The notes beneath the pieces are model-generated. The model had not been told where the DNA came from, ran no database searches, and saw nothing but the letters and a program-made list of their open reading frames with translations. A stretch of 64,000 nucleotides of DNA from Deltaproteobacteria bacterium (GTDB lineage: Bacteria; Desulfobacterota; GWC2-55-46), in the NCBI GenBank assembly GCA_016234935.1, contig JACRNL010000010.1, positions 62,001 through 126,000 on the forward strand, given 5' to 3'. This document shows positions 34,775 to 43,452 of the stretch, piece after piece. Position numbers and translations under genes: made by a program. The stretch's first letter is position 1. Each line of letters starts with the position of its first letter.

Positions 34775-35611
34775 ATGTCCGCTTTTCTTAAAAGACATCA
34801 GATAGTAATCGTCTCCGTCTTCCTTGTCCTCGTATCCTTGCACCTCGCGCTCACGGACAAAAAGGAGGCCGCGCGGGGAGTCCTCATAAAGGAGATCCTC
34901 AGCGCGGCGGTCTCTCCCCTTCAAAGGGGCGTGCTCACGATATACAACTCCGGCGCATCTCTGATAGACGACTACGTCTACGTCATCGGAGTTAAAGATG
35001 AAAACGACGCGCTCAAGGAAACGGTCGTGCGGCTCGGCGAGGAAAACAACAGGCTCAGGGAGGAGATACTCTTTAACGCCCGCCTAAAAGAGATGCTGCC
35101 ATACGCCGACGCCGCGCCGTTTCAAGCCGCCGCCGCGCGCATTACAGCCTTCAGCATTGACGGCTGGACAAGGACCATCGTGATAAACATGGGAAGCGCC
35201 AACGGCATTAAAAAGGACATGGCCGTAATAACGCCGGCGGGCATCGTGGGCAGGGTCATGGAGACGGGCAGAGGCGCGTCACGCGTGCTTCTCAGCACCG
35301 ACCCGAGGAGCAACGTTGACATAATCGTCCAGAGGACGCGCATCAAGGGCGTAGTGGAAGGCAGCGGAGGCGCCTCGCTTTACCTGAAATACATCAGACA
35401 GCTTGAAGACGTCCATGTGGGCGACGAGATCGTCACGTCCGGCCTGTCGGGCATCTACCCCAAAGGCCTCATGGTGGGCACGGTGGCTAAAATAGAAAAA
35501 GGCGCCGACAACTTCTTCAACGTCATCGAGGTCAAGCCCTCCGTGGACATAGGCAGACGGCTCGAAGAGGTGCTGGTGGTCACGGATACCGGCGATGCGG
35601 GTGAAGAATAA
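34775..35611 (+). CDS. mreC: rod-shape-determining protein MreC
   Basis: A bitopic scaffold of the elongasome, about 278 residues from ATG 34775 (MSAFLKRHQIVIVSVFLVLV); a TTG at 34754 is an alternative. Short cytoplasmic N-terminus, one membrane helix (about 9-27), a coiled coil (LKETVVRLGEENNRLREEIL, around residues 77-98) and two beta-barrel subdomains with IDGWTRTIVINMGSANGIKK, GIVGRVMETG and VGDEIVTSGLSGIYPKGLMV, all typical. It follows mreB by 76 bp. Confidence 0.95.
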   Translation: MSAFLKRHQIVIVSVFLVLVSLHLALTDKKEAARGVLIKEILSAAVSPLQRGVLTIYNSGASLIDDYVYVIGVKDENDALKETVVRLGEENNRLREEILFNARLKEMLPYADAAPFQAAAARITAFSIDGWTRTIVINMGSANGIKKDMAVITPAGIVGRVMETGRGASRVLLSTDPRSNVDIIVQRTRIKGVVEGSGGASLYLKYIRQLEDVHVGDEIVTSGLSGIYPKGLMVGTVAKIEKGADNFFNVIEVKPSVDIGRRLEEVLVVTDTGDAGEE

Positions 35612-35659
35612 AATAACACTGCCGTGATGCGCCGCGCGTTATGCGCAGACGACCTCTTC

Positions 35660-35850
35660 CTTATCTCCTCCCCCTTGATGGGGGAGGGTAGGGTGGGGGT
35701 GAAAAAAGCCCCTTGAAGGGGTTCAACCCCCTCACCCTACCCTCTCCCGCGAGGGGAGAGGAGAAAAAAAGATTTAAAAATTACCTAATATGGCACAGTC
35801 TAACATACAATGGCAGAGCCTGCCCCCGCATGTCTGAAGCGGGGGGTGGG
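35660..35850. repeat. compound repeat block: families D, C and E between mreC and mreD
   Basis: TCCTCCCCCTTGATGGGGGA with GGGTAGGGTGGGGG (family D), a family C unit (CCCCTTGAAGGGGTTCAACC, 35709-35733), CTCACCCTACCCTCTCCCGC with GAGGGGAGAGGAG (family D again) and a family E hairpin (GCCTGCCCCCGCATGTCTG, 35818-35845). These fill most of the 301-bp spacer in an operon that is usually tightly packed. Confidence 0.8.
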
Positions 35851-35912
35851 GGCAGTCCTTTCACGCATCACGGTCTTTATGCGCCACATTTAACCGCAGT
35901 TCAGGCAGTAAA

Positions 35913-36398
35913 ATGAAAGAAATTCTCATATTCCCGCCCATCGTAATACTCTATCTGACGTTAAAGACGACCCTGTTCATCTCCGTCCCTCTGCCGGACG
36001 TCACGCTCCTTATCGTATTCTACATGGGTTTCAGGAGGCCTTCCGCCGAAGGGGCCGTCATGTCGTTTGCGCTGGGTTTCCTTGAAGACGCGCTGACAGG
36101 AGGGATATTCGGCATTACCTCCTTTTCCCTCGTATCCATATTCCTGATGGTGCATATCGTCTCCGGGAAGGTCGAATTCTCGACGCCGCTGCCGAGGGCC
36201 GGCTCCGCCGCCGTTTTATCGCTCGTCAAGTGGCTCCTCGGATACGCGGCGCTGCGCTTGTCCGGAGTAAGCATTCCATTTACCGGCAAGGCGGCATTGC
36301 AGATTATCGCAACCGGCGCCCTGGCGCCGGTTGCGATAACCCTCCTGCTGCGCCTGTCGGCTTACCTGAGCCCCCGGACGTTTGAAAGAGGTGAATAG
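35913..36398 (+). CDS. mreD: rod-shape-determining protein MreD
   Basis: A 161-residue inner-membrane protein with five to six predicted helices (ILIFPPIVILYLTLKTTLFI, VTLLIVFYMGFRR, GAVMSFALGFLEDALTGGIF with the conserved G-E/D-D pattern, then FSLVSIFLMVHIVSG, and a C-terminal helix). It belongs to the elongation machinery with MreB, MreC, PBP2 and RodA. It ends 3 bp before mrdA. Confidence 0.88.
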   Translation: MKEILIFPPIVILYLTLKTTLFISVPLPDVTLLIVFYMGFRRPSAEGAVMSFALGFLEDALTGGIFGITSFSLVSIFLMVHIVSGKVEFSTPLPRAGSAAVLSLVKWLLGYAALRLSGVSIPFTGKAALQIIATGALAPVAITLLLRLSAYLSPRTFERGE

Positions 36399-36401
36399 CC
36401 T

Positions 36402-38411
36402 TTGAGCGAATACTTCAAGGATAAGGAAACATCCGCGCTCAAAAACAGGGCGGTCTATGTCGGCATATTCGTCGCCGTGGTATTCTTCACGCTGGCCGTG
36501 CGTCTGTGGTTTCTGCAGATAAAAGAGGGCGAATACTACGCTGAGCTTGCAAAGAGCAACCGCATCCGCACCGTCAAATCCCCCGCGCCGCGCGGGATGA
36601 TATACGACCGCGTCGGCGTTAAACTCGTTGACAACCGCCCCGGCTTTGACCTCTACCTAGTCCCTGAGGACGTCTTGGACTGGGTAAAGACAAAGGAACA
36701 GATCAACGACATCCTCGACGTAGAGCCGGAGGCCGTCCAGGAAAAACTCGACCAGGCCGAGGACAGGCCGCCATTCCAGGCCATAAAGCTAAAAGAAGAC
36801 CTCTCGTGGGAGGAGACGGTCAGGATAGAAAGCTCCAAATTCGAGATGCCCGGCGTTATCCTTGAGGTCAGCCCCAAGAGGAATTACATCTTCGGCGAAG
36901 CGTTCTCGCACCTCATAGGCTATCTCGGCGAGATAAACGAAAAAGAGACAAAGGAATTCAAGAACGACAAAAACTACGCCCCCGGCGACCTCATCGGCAA
37001 GTACGGCATGGAAAAATCATTTGAGCCGGACTTGAAGGGCGTGGACGGCGCGAAGGAGATAGAAGTCGACGCGCTGGGCAGGAAGATAAAACTCGCGAAC
37101 TGGACGCCGCCGTACCCGGGCAACGACATAAAGCTCACCATAGACATCAAGGCGCAGATGGCCGCGTGGGCCGCGATGGACGGCAAGGCAGGGGCCGTGG
37201 TGGCCATGGAGCCGCAGACGGGCAGGATACTGGCCATCGTGAGCGCGCCCGCGTTCGACCCGAACGCGCTCTCAAGCGGCATCTCCGCCGAGGACTGGAA
37301 CGACCTTATCGAAAACCCTCTGAACATCTTCAACAACAGGCCCATACAGGGGCTCTACCCTCCGGCGTCGACCTTCAAGCCCGTACACGCGGCGGCGGCC
37401 CTTGAGGAGAAGGTGATTACGCCGAAAACAATGATATACTCCGGCCCGTCCTTCCGATTCGCCAACCGCGACTACCGCGACTGGCAGGAGAAGGGACACG
37501 GTATCATCAACGTCCACAGGGCAATAGTCGAATCTTCAGACACCTTTTTCTATCAGGTGGGACTCAAGCTCGGCGTTGACAGGCTTGCCGTTTACTCAAA
37601 GAGCTTCGGCTTCGGCCGGAAGACCGGCATACAGCTTCCAAATGAAAAGCCCGGCGTCGTGCCGTCGACCGCGTGGAAAAGGGCCGCGCTGAAGACGCGC
37701 TGGTATGACGGCGAGACTATCTCGGCTTCGGTCGGACAGGGCTATATGCTGGCAACGCCGCTGCAGCTCGCGTCGGCCTATGCCGCCATAGCCTCCGGCG
37801 GCACGATCTACGCGCCGCAGCTCGTCGAAGAGATAAGGTCCCCGATGGGGACGCTCTTGAAACAGTTCGTCCCGCGGCAAACGGGCAGACTGGCCATATC
37901 CGAAGAGACCCTCGGCGAGGTAAAGGACGCCCTGGAAGGCGTTGTCAATGAAGACGGCGGCACCGCGCGCTTTCTGAGCTATGCAAATCTGAAGATAGCC
38001 GGCAAGACAGGCACGGCGCAGGTGACCAAGCTCATCAAGCGGGAAAGGAACGTCTTGAAGATACCTTACGAATACCGCGACCACGCGTGGTTCGCGGGCT
38101 ACGCGCCGTATGACGATCCGAAGATAGCGGTGGCCGTAATAGTCGAGCACGGCGGCTTCGGCGCGAGTTCCGCGGCGCCGGTCGCCAGAGATATCTTCAA
38201 GGCATTCCTCGGCGCGGACGACAAAGACGCCGGCCAAAAACCCGGACTGACGCCGGACAGGGACATTTTACAGACACGGGAACCCCCCACCCTACCCTCC
38301 CCAGCGAGGGGGGTTGAACCCCTTCAAGGGGAGGAGAAATGGAAGGAGTCATCTGAAACAAAAAAACCGCCGGAAAAACCGGAAGAAAACGGAGACGGGA
38401 TAAGTGATTGA
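36402..38411 (+). CDS. mrdA: penicillin-binding protein 2 (transpeptidase)
   Basis: Cross-links peptidoglycan during side-wall growth. 669 residues from a TTG start (36402), with AGAGGTG upstream in the end of mreD. One N-terminal helix (about 18-40), a pedestal dimerisation domain with APRGMIYDRVG, and the transpeptidase domain: PASTFKP with nucleophile Ser323, SSD as the second motif, and AGKTGTAQV as the KTG box. The C-terminal 60 residues are low-complexity; there TLPSPARGVEPLQGEEKW is encoded by family D sequence holding one family C unit. The end overlaps rodA by 8 bp. Confidence 0.96.
   Translation: MSEYFKDKETSALKNRAVYVGIFVAVVFFTLAVRLWFLQIKEGEYYAELAKSNRIRTVKSPAPRGMIYDRVGVKLVDNRPGFDLYLVPEDVLDWVKTKEQINDILDVEPEAVQEKLDQAEDRPPFQAIKLKEDLSWEETVRIESSKFEMPGVILEVSPKRNYIFGEAFSHLIGYLGEINEKETKEFKNDKNYAPGDLIGKYGMEKSFEPDLKGVDGAKEIEVDALGRKIKLANWTPPYPGNDIKLTIDIKAQMAAWAAMDGKAGAVVAMEPQTGRILAIVSAPAFDPNALSSGISAEDWNDLIENPLNIFNNRPIQGLYPPASTFKPVHAAAALEEKVITPKTMIYSGPSFRFANRDYRDWQEKGHGIINVHRAIVESSDTFFYQVGLKLGVDRLAVYSKSFGFGRKTGIQLPNEKPGVVPSTAWKRAALKTRWYDGETISASVGQGYMLATPLQLASAYAAIASGGTIYAPQLVEEIRSPMGTLLKQFVPRQTGRLAISEETLGEVKDALEGVVNEDGGTARFLSYANLKIAGKTGTAQVTKLIKRERNVLKIPYEYRDHAWFAGYAPYDDPKIAVAVIVEHGGFGASSAAPVARDIFKAFLGADDKDAGQKPGLTPDRDILQTREPPTLPSPARGVEPLQGEEKWKESSETKKPPEKPEENGDGISD
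38308..38334. repeat. family C unit inside a family D repeat, in the 3' part of mrdA
   Basis: CCCCCCACCCTACCCTCCCC and GCGAGGGG (family D) precede GGTTGAACCCCTTCAAGGGG and then AGGAGAAATGGAAGG. The family D copy at 35740-35770 has GCGAGGGGAGAGGAGAAA without the unit: net difference 18 bp. Confidence 0.85.
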
Positions 38412-39495
38412 CAGACGGTCATTCGTGCATTTCGACTGGGTAACTTTTTTCGTGACCATAGCGCTCACGCTCATCGGGCTTGCCAGCGTCTACAGCGCCA
38501 TCCACGCGCGCTCGCCATCCATCTCCTACAAGGAGATATACTGGATAGTCATCGGACTTGCGCTGCTCATGGCCGCCGTCATTATGAATTACACCCTCCT
38601 TGAGAGGTTTGCCTACTTCATATACGGCGCGTCCCTCCTCCTCCTTGTAATGGTCTTTGCCGTCGGCCACTCCGCCGCCGGAGCGAAAAGATGGCTGCAC
38701 CTCGGATTTTTCACAGTCCAGCCGTCAGAGATGGCAAAGCTCGCCCTCGTCGTCACGCTGGCAAAATACTTCAGTTCAAAGGCAACCCCGCACGGAGGGC
38801 TTTCGCTTAAAGACCTTATCGTCCCCGGCCTCATCATGCTCGCGCCTTTCGCCCTTGTCGCCAAGCAGCCGGACCTCGGCACGGCAATAATCCTATGGAT
38901 GATATTCTGGTCAATGGCGCTCGTCGTGAAGATACGGGTGAAGGTGCTTGCCGGCCTGTTCATAGCCGGGGCGGCCATGACGCCGTTCATGTGGAAGGCG
39001 CTGAAGGGCTATCAAAAGGCGCGCCTGACGAGCTTTCTCGACCCAAGGCTCGACCCCAAGGGCACGGGCTACCACATCATGCAGTCGAAGATAGCCATCG
39101 GCTCCGGCGGCTTCACCGGAAAGGGCTACCTGCACGGCACGCAGGGAAAGCTCATGTTCCTGCCTGAGCACCACACGGACTTCATCTTCGCCGCCCTTGC
39201 CGAAGAATGGGGCGCGATAGGATCTCTTGCAGTCATACTGCTGTTCGCCGTGCTCATACTCAGCGGCCTCAACACGGCCGGGACATCAAAAGACAGGTTC
39301 GGCTTCCTGCTGGCCTTCGGCCTGACGGCCATGCTCTTCTGGCACGCGGCCATAAACCTCGGCATGGTGTCCGGGCTTCTGCCGGTTGTCGGCGTGCCGC
39401 TCCCGTTCATCAGCTACGGAGGATCGTTCCTCATCACATCCCTGACAGCGGTGGGCATTCTTATAAGCATACGGATGAGACGGTTCATGTTTTAA
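38404..39495 (+). CDS. rodA: RodA, SEDS-family peptidoglycan glycosyltransferase
   Basis: Polymerises lipid II together with PBP2. A 363-residue, roughly ten-helix membrane protein from GTG 38404, overlapping the mrdA stop. GAKRWLHLGFFTVQPSEMAK, the conserved LVAKQPDLGTAIILWMI (with the catalytic-site Asp), HHTDFIFAALAEEWG and GVPLPFISYGGSFLITSL are SEDS signatures. The next gene starts one base after its stop. Confidence 0.97.
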   Translation: MIDRRSFVHFDWVTFFVTIALTLIGLASVYSAIHARSPSISYKEIYWIVIGLALLMAAVIMNYTLLERFAYFIYGASLLLLVMVFAVGHSAAGAKRWLHLGFFTVQPSEMAKLALVVTLAKYFSSKATPHGGLSLKDLIVPGLIMLAPFALVAKQPDLGTAIILWMIFWSMALVVKIRVKVLAGLFIAGAAMTPFMWKALKGYQKARLTSFLDPRLDPKGTGYHIMQSKIAIGSGGFTGKGYLHGTQGKLMFLPEHHTDFIFAALAEEWGAIGSLAVILLFAVLILSGLNTAGTSKDRFGFLLAFGLTAMLFWHAAINLGMVSGLLPVVGVPLPFISYGGSFLITSLTAVGILISIRMRRFMF

Positions 39496-39496
39496 C

Positions 39497-39952
39497 ATGA
39501 AAAAAATAGTCACCTTCATTGCAACGGGCGCGTGGTTCGGATACTCGCCTTATGCGCCCGGAACTGTCGGCACGCTCTGGGGCGCGACCATAGTTTTTTT
39601 AACGGCCTCCTGGCCGCTTTACGCAAAGGCGGCAACAATAGCGGCATCTTTTGCCGTAAGCGTCATTGCCGCCGGGCAGGCGGAAAAGTTCTTTGCCGGT
39701 AAAGACCCGTCGCAGATAGTATGCGATGAGGTCTGCGGCTTTCTCGCCGCGTTCTTCCTGATTCCTTTTACTGTCTTTAATTTAATATTGGTCTTTATTC
39801 TTTTCAGGTTTTTTGATATTGTAAAACCCTATCCAATCAATTCCATTGACAAAAGGCTCGGCGGGGGCCTGGGCATAACGCTTGACGACGTTATGGCGGG
39901 CGTCTATGCCAACCTCACGGCGCACATGATCATAACGGTTCTCAGCAGATAA
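39497..39952 (+). CDS. pgpA: phosphatidylglycerophosphatase A
   Basis: Removes phosphate from phosphatidylglycerophosphate to give phosphatidylglycerol in the inner membrane. 151 residues with GAWFGYSPYAPGTVGTLWGA at the N-terminus, CDEVCGFLAAFFLIPF and DIVKPYPINSIDKRLGGGLG, the family's conserved blocks, and GITLDDVMAGVYANL near the end. Four or so membrane helices. Directly follows rodA. Confidence 0.95.
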   Translation: MKKIVTFIATGAWFGYSPYAPGTVGTLWGATIVFLTASWPLYAKAATIAASFAVSVIAAGQAEKFFAGKDPSQIVCDEVCGFLAAFFLIPFTVFNLILVFILFRFFDIVKPYPINSIDKRLGGGLGITLDDVMAGVYANLTAHMIITVLSR

Positions 39953-39960
39953 AGGTTTTT

Positions 39961-40452
39961 ATGAAGATAAAGCCGGGCGAGTCCCTCAAGCGGGTTATTG
40001 AAAGATGCCGCAGGCATATGACCATCGCGGTTGCCGAATCCTGCACAGGCGGCCTTGTTTCAAATCTCATCACCGACGTTTCAGGAAGCTCAGGTTACTT
40101 CATCGGCGGCGTAGTCGCGTACAGCAACGACGTCAAAAAGGATATGCTCGGCGTAAAGGCCGCCACTCTTAAAAGGCACGGGGCGGTATCCGTCGAAACC
40201 GCGGCAGAGATGGCGCGCGGCGTCAGGAAAAGGTTTCGCAGCCGCATAGGCGTTTCAACAACCGGCATAGCCGGGCCGACCGGAGGGAGCGCGCAAAAAC
40301 CCGTCGGCACGGTCTGCATCGCCGTATGCGCGAGGGGAAAGACCGCCGCGAGGCAGTTTCTCTTTAAAGGCAGCCGCTCTGCCGTAAAAAAACAGTCCGC
40401 GCTGGCCGCCTTGAAGATGCTTGAGGAGGTCTTGGACAGGAGGGCAGTTTAA
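39961..40452 (+). CDS. pncC: nicotinamide-nucleotide amidase (CinA C-terminal domain)
   Basis: Hydrolyses NMN to nicotinate mononucleotide and ammonia in pyridine-nucleotide salvage. 163 residues, matching the stand-alone CinA C-terminal form. AVAESCTGGLVSNLITDVSG has the catalytic Ser, YFIGGVVAYSNDVKKDMLGV and TTGIAGPTGGSAQKPVGTV are signatures. In many genomes this gene is beside recA, as here. Its last 30 bp overlap the open frame of thpR. Confidence 0.95.
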   Translation: MKIKPGESLKRVIERCRRHMTIAVAESCTGGLVSNLITDVSGSSGYFIGGVVAYSNDVKKDMLGVKAATLKRHGAVSVETAAEMARGVRKRFRSRIGVSTTGIAGPTGGSAQKPVGTVCIAVCARGKTAARQFLFKGSRSAVKKQSALAALKMLEEVLDRRAV

Positions 40453-41014
40453 TATCGCTATCAGGGCATTCATAGCCATAGAGCTTCCCGAAAAGCTCAT
40501 TGCCGCGCTTAACGCAATCGAGACGGAGCTGAAGGGAAAATGCGGTCTCACGAAAGGCTGGGTAAGACCGGAAAGCATCCACCTTACCGTGAAGTTCCTT
40601 GGCGACGTTGACGAAAAAAAATTACCGGAGATAGCCGCGGCGCTTAAAAACTCAGCAAGCGGCTGCGGACCTTTTACCCTTACCGCCGCAGGCTATGGCG
40701 GCTTTCCCGGCCTGCGCGCTCCGCGCGTCCTGTGGATGGGAGTCAAAGACAGCCCTGAGCTTCAAAGGCTTCAGCAAAATATCGAAGACAGGCTCGGCGC
40801 CATCGGCATTGCAAAGGAAAACCGCCAGTTCAGCGCGCACCTGACATTCCTGAGGATAAAAAGCCCTGCGGACGGCAGAATTGCAGGCGCCGCCGCTGAA
40901 AACCTGAAACATGAGATAAGTATGGACTTTTATGTGGATTCTTTTGTATTATTTAAAAGCACATTAAGCCCCAAAGGTGCGCGGCACGATATTGTCGAAC
41001 GCATAAAGCTCTAA
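40421..41014 (+). CDS. thpR: RNA 2',3'-cyclic phosphodiesterase (2H family), start uncertain
   Basis: Opens cyclic phosphates on RNA ends. The two HxTx motifs of the 2H fold are clear: HLTVKFLGDV and HLTFLRIKS, with RAFIAIELPEKL as the usual N-terminus and VLFKSTLSPKGARH near the end. No ATG, GTG or TTG lies between the AGGAGGG (40438) and the conserved start; the only standard codon is the TTG at 40421, within pncC. ATC at 40454 or 40460 would give the expected length. The 3' end of the gene is repeated downstream (41023-41058). Confidence 0.88.
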   Translation: MRRSWTGGQFNIAIRAFIAIELPEKLIAALNAIETELKGKCGLTKGWVRPESIHLTVKFLGDVDEKKLPEIAAALKNSASGCGPFTLTAAGYGGFPGLRAPRVLWMGVKDSPELQRLQQNIEDRLGAIGIAKENRQFSAHLTFLRIKSPADGRIAGAAAENLKHEISMDFYVDSFVLFKSTLSPKGARHDIVERIKL

Positions 41015-41058
41015 AATGGGCACGGCACGATATCATCGAACGCATAAAAAGCTCTAAA
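40983..41058. repeat. diverged tandem duplication of the thpR 3' end
   Basis: GGCACGATATTGTCGAACGC plus ATAAAGCTCTAAAA (40983-41016) recurs as GGCACGATATCATCGAACGC plus ATAAAAAGCTCTAAAA (41023-41058). The second copy is non-coding and has drifted. Confidence 0.8.
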
Positions 41059-41201
41059 ACGTGCTTATTCCGGAATCCGCCGCATACAATAAATAATATA
41101 CGCCGTAAAATGCAGGCTTTCCCCTGACAGTTTTTAACGCACGCGCTTGCCGGGGAGATACAGCCGCAAAACTAATATCACCACTTAAGGGAGGCTTAAA
41201 A

Positions 41202-42272
41202 ATGGCAAACATTCCATCGTCGTCTTCCGGCAAGGGCAAGGCCGCTGCCGAGGCCGCCGCTGAGACGGCGCAGACAAACAGGAGCAAGGCAATCGAACTG
41301 GCCATAAGCCAGATAGAAAAGCAGTTTGGGAAGGGATCGATAATGCGCCTTGGCAAGGACGGCGTCATGGCGGATGTCGAGACCATATCAACCGGCAGTC
41401 CGGCCCTTAACATCGCCCTGGGCATCGGCGGCGTCCCCAGAGGCAGGGTCGTGGAGATATTCGGCCCGGAATCATCCGGCAAGACCACACTCACCCTCCA
41501 CATAGCCGCCCAGGCGCAAAAGACGGGCGGCGCGGTGGCCTTCATAGACGCAGAACACGCCCTTGACATGGCCTACGCCAAGAAGCTCGGCGTAAACACG
41601 GACGACCTCCTTTTATCACAGCCCGACACGGGGGAGCAGGCCCTTGAGATAGCCGACCTCCTCATAAGAAGCAACGCGGTAGACCTCATCATCATAGACT
41701 CCGTCGCGGCCCTCGTCCCGCGGGCGGAGCTCGAAGGGGACATGGGGGACTCGCACATGGGCCTTCAGGCGCGCCTCATGAGCCAGGCGCTCCGCAAGCT
41801 CACATCCACCATAAGCAAAAGCAAGACCTGCATGATATTCATCAACCAGATACGCCACAAGATAGGCGTCATGTACGGAAGCCCGGAGACGACCACCGGC
41901 GGGAACGCCCTTAAATTCTACGCCTCGCTGCGCCTCGACATAAGGAAGACCGGGCAGATCAAGCAGGGCGAGACGGTCATAGGCAACAGGGTCCGCGTGA
42001 AGGTCGTAAAGAACAAGCTCGCCCCGCCCTTCAGGGACGCGGAGTTCGACATAATCTTCAGCGAAGGCATCTCCAGGGAAGGCGACCTCATAGACCTCGC
42101 GTCGAGCGTTGACATCGTCGAAAAGAGCGGCGCATGGTTTTCCTACAACGGCGAAAGGCTCGGACAGGGCCGGGAGGCCGCAAGGGCGTTCTTAAAGGAG
42201 CACCCTGAAACGGCCATTGAAATAGAAGACAAAATAACCAGGCATTACGGCGTAAAAACAAAAGAGGAGTGA
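41202..42272 (+). CDS. recA: recombinase RecA
   Basis: Strand-exchange ATPase and SOS co-protease, 356 residues. [14 protein letters not shown] opens the core; [19 protein letters not shown] is Walker [21 protein letters not shown]alker B with loop L1, [20 protein letters not shown] the loop L2 region. The Lys/Ala-rich first 28 residues are slightly longer than usual. The ribosome-binding site is GGGAGG. I see no clear LexA box of either the CTGT-N8-ACAG or GAAC-N4-GTTC type upstream. Confidence 0.98.
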   Translation: MANIPSSSSGKGKAAAEAAAETAQTNRSKAIELAISQIEKQFGKGSIMRLGKDGVMADVETISTGSPALNIALGIGGVPRGRVVEIFGPESSGKTTLTLHIAAQAQKTGGAVAFIDAEHALDMAYAKKLGVNTDDLLLSQPDTGEQALEIADLLIRSNAVDLIIIDSVAALVPRAELEGDMGDSHMGLQARLMSQALRKLTSTISKSKTCMIFINQIRHKIGVMYGSPETTTGGNALKFYASLRLDIRKTGQIKQGETVIGNRVRVKVVKNKLAPPFRDAEFDIIFSEGISREGDLIDLASSVDIVEKSGAWFSYNGERLGQGREAARAFLKEHPETAIEIEDKITRHYGVKTKEE

Positions 42273-42279
42273 CACTGCC

Positions 42280-43443
42280 ATGTCAGAAATAGACTTAACA
42301 TCCATACTCAACGTTGCCGTCAAGAGCAAGGCCTCGGACATACATCTTAAGGCGGGCGTTCCTCCCATACTGCGCATCTACGGCAGCCTCGTGCCCGTAA
42401 AAAACCACGACAGGCTCGTTCCCGATGAAATAACCAAGATGGCCTTCAAGATCATGAACGAGCAGCAGAAGGAGAGCTTCAGGGGCAATCACCAGCTTGA
42501 CATGGCATACAGCGTCCCCGGCCTCGGCAGGTTCAGGATAAACGTCTTCCAGCAAAGAGGCGCGGTGGGCGTTGTCCTCAGGGTCATCCCCATGAAGATA
42601 ATGACCTTCGAGGAATTAAACCTCCCCAAGGTGCTTGACAGGATCGCCGAAGAGCAAAGGGGCCTCGTGCTCGTAACCGGAGTCACCGGAAGCGGCAAAT
42701 CAACCACCCTGGCGTCGGTCATTGACCGCATAAACAACTCAAGGAGCGCGCACATAGTCTCCATCGAGGACCCGATAGAATATCTGCACAGGGACAAGCG
42801 CTGCATCATAAACCAGCGCGAGATCGGCGTGGACGCAAAGGGCTTTTCAGAGGCCCTGCGCGGGGCCCTGCGCCAGGACCCGGACATCATCATGGTCGGC
42901 GAGATGAGGGACATGGAGACGGTTGAAATAGCCCTCACGGCCGCCGAGACCGGACATCTCGTCCTTTCAACCCTTCACACCATAGACGCCACTGAAACGA
43001 TAAACAGGATAGTATCGGTATTCCCTCCTTACCAGCAGAAGCAGATAAGGATACAGCTTGCCGGCGTAATCAAAGGGATAATCTCCCAGAGGCTCATGCC
43101 GACCAAAGACGGCAAAGGCCGCGTTCCGGCCGTCGAGGTCCTGGTCACCACCTCGCGCATAAGGGAGTGCATCGAGGACAAGGAAAAGACAAAAGACATA
43201 ACCGACGCCATCTACAAGGGATACACCACCTACGGCATGCAGACATTCGACCAGTCCATACTCTCCATCATGAACAAAGGCCTCATCACCTACGACGAGG
43301 CTATGAAGCAGGCTACCAACCCGCTTGACTTCGAGTTGAAGGTAAAGGGCATCACGAGCACGAGCGACATGGGCATAGACGTAGGAGAGCCGGCTCAGGG
43401 CAAAGGGGATTCCGGCGCCGGCGGTGGAATAGACCGTTTTTAA
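42280..43443 (+). CDS. pilT: twitching motility ATPase PilT
   Basis: Hexameric ATPase that retracts type IV pili. 387 residues: N-terminal PAS-like domain (SDIHLKAGVPPILRIYGSL), Walker A GVTGSGKSTTLASVIDRI, Asp box IVSIEDPIEYLH, Walker B RQDPDIIMVGEMRDMET, His box GHLVLSTLHTIDATETINR. A C-terminal RIRECIEDKEKTKDI stands where PilT has AIRNLIRE. The last 30 residues are a Gly-rich tail. It starts 7 bp after recA, so lies in a recA-pilT-recX transcript. No other pilus genes are in the window. Confidence 0.93.
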   Translation: MSEIDLTSILNVAVKSKASDIHLKAGVPPILRIYGSLVPVKNHDRLVPDEITKMAFKIMNEQQKESFRGNHQLDMAYSVPGLGRFRINVFQQRGAVGVVLRVIPMKIMTFEELNLPKVLDRIAEEQRGLVLVTGVTGSGKSTTLASVIDRINNSRSAHIVSIEDPIEYLHRDKRCIINQREIGVDAKGFSEALRGALRQDPDIIMVGEMRDMETVEIALTAAETGHLVLSTLHTIDATETINRIVSVFPPYQQKQIRIQLAGVIKGIISQRLMPTKDGKGRVPAVEVLVTTSRIRECIEDKEKTKDITDAIYKGYTTYGMQTFDQSILSIMNKGLITYDEAMKQATNPLDFELKVKGITSTSDMGIDVGEPAQGKGDSGAGGGIDRF

Positions 43444-43452
43444 GCGGGCCAT

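Noticed and set aside
41059..41201. LexA/SOS box upstream of recA
   Set aside because: I looked for CTGT-N8-ACAG and GAAC-N4-GTTC patterns and found no good match; another box type cannot be excluded.
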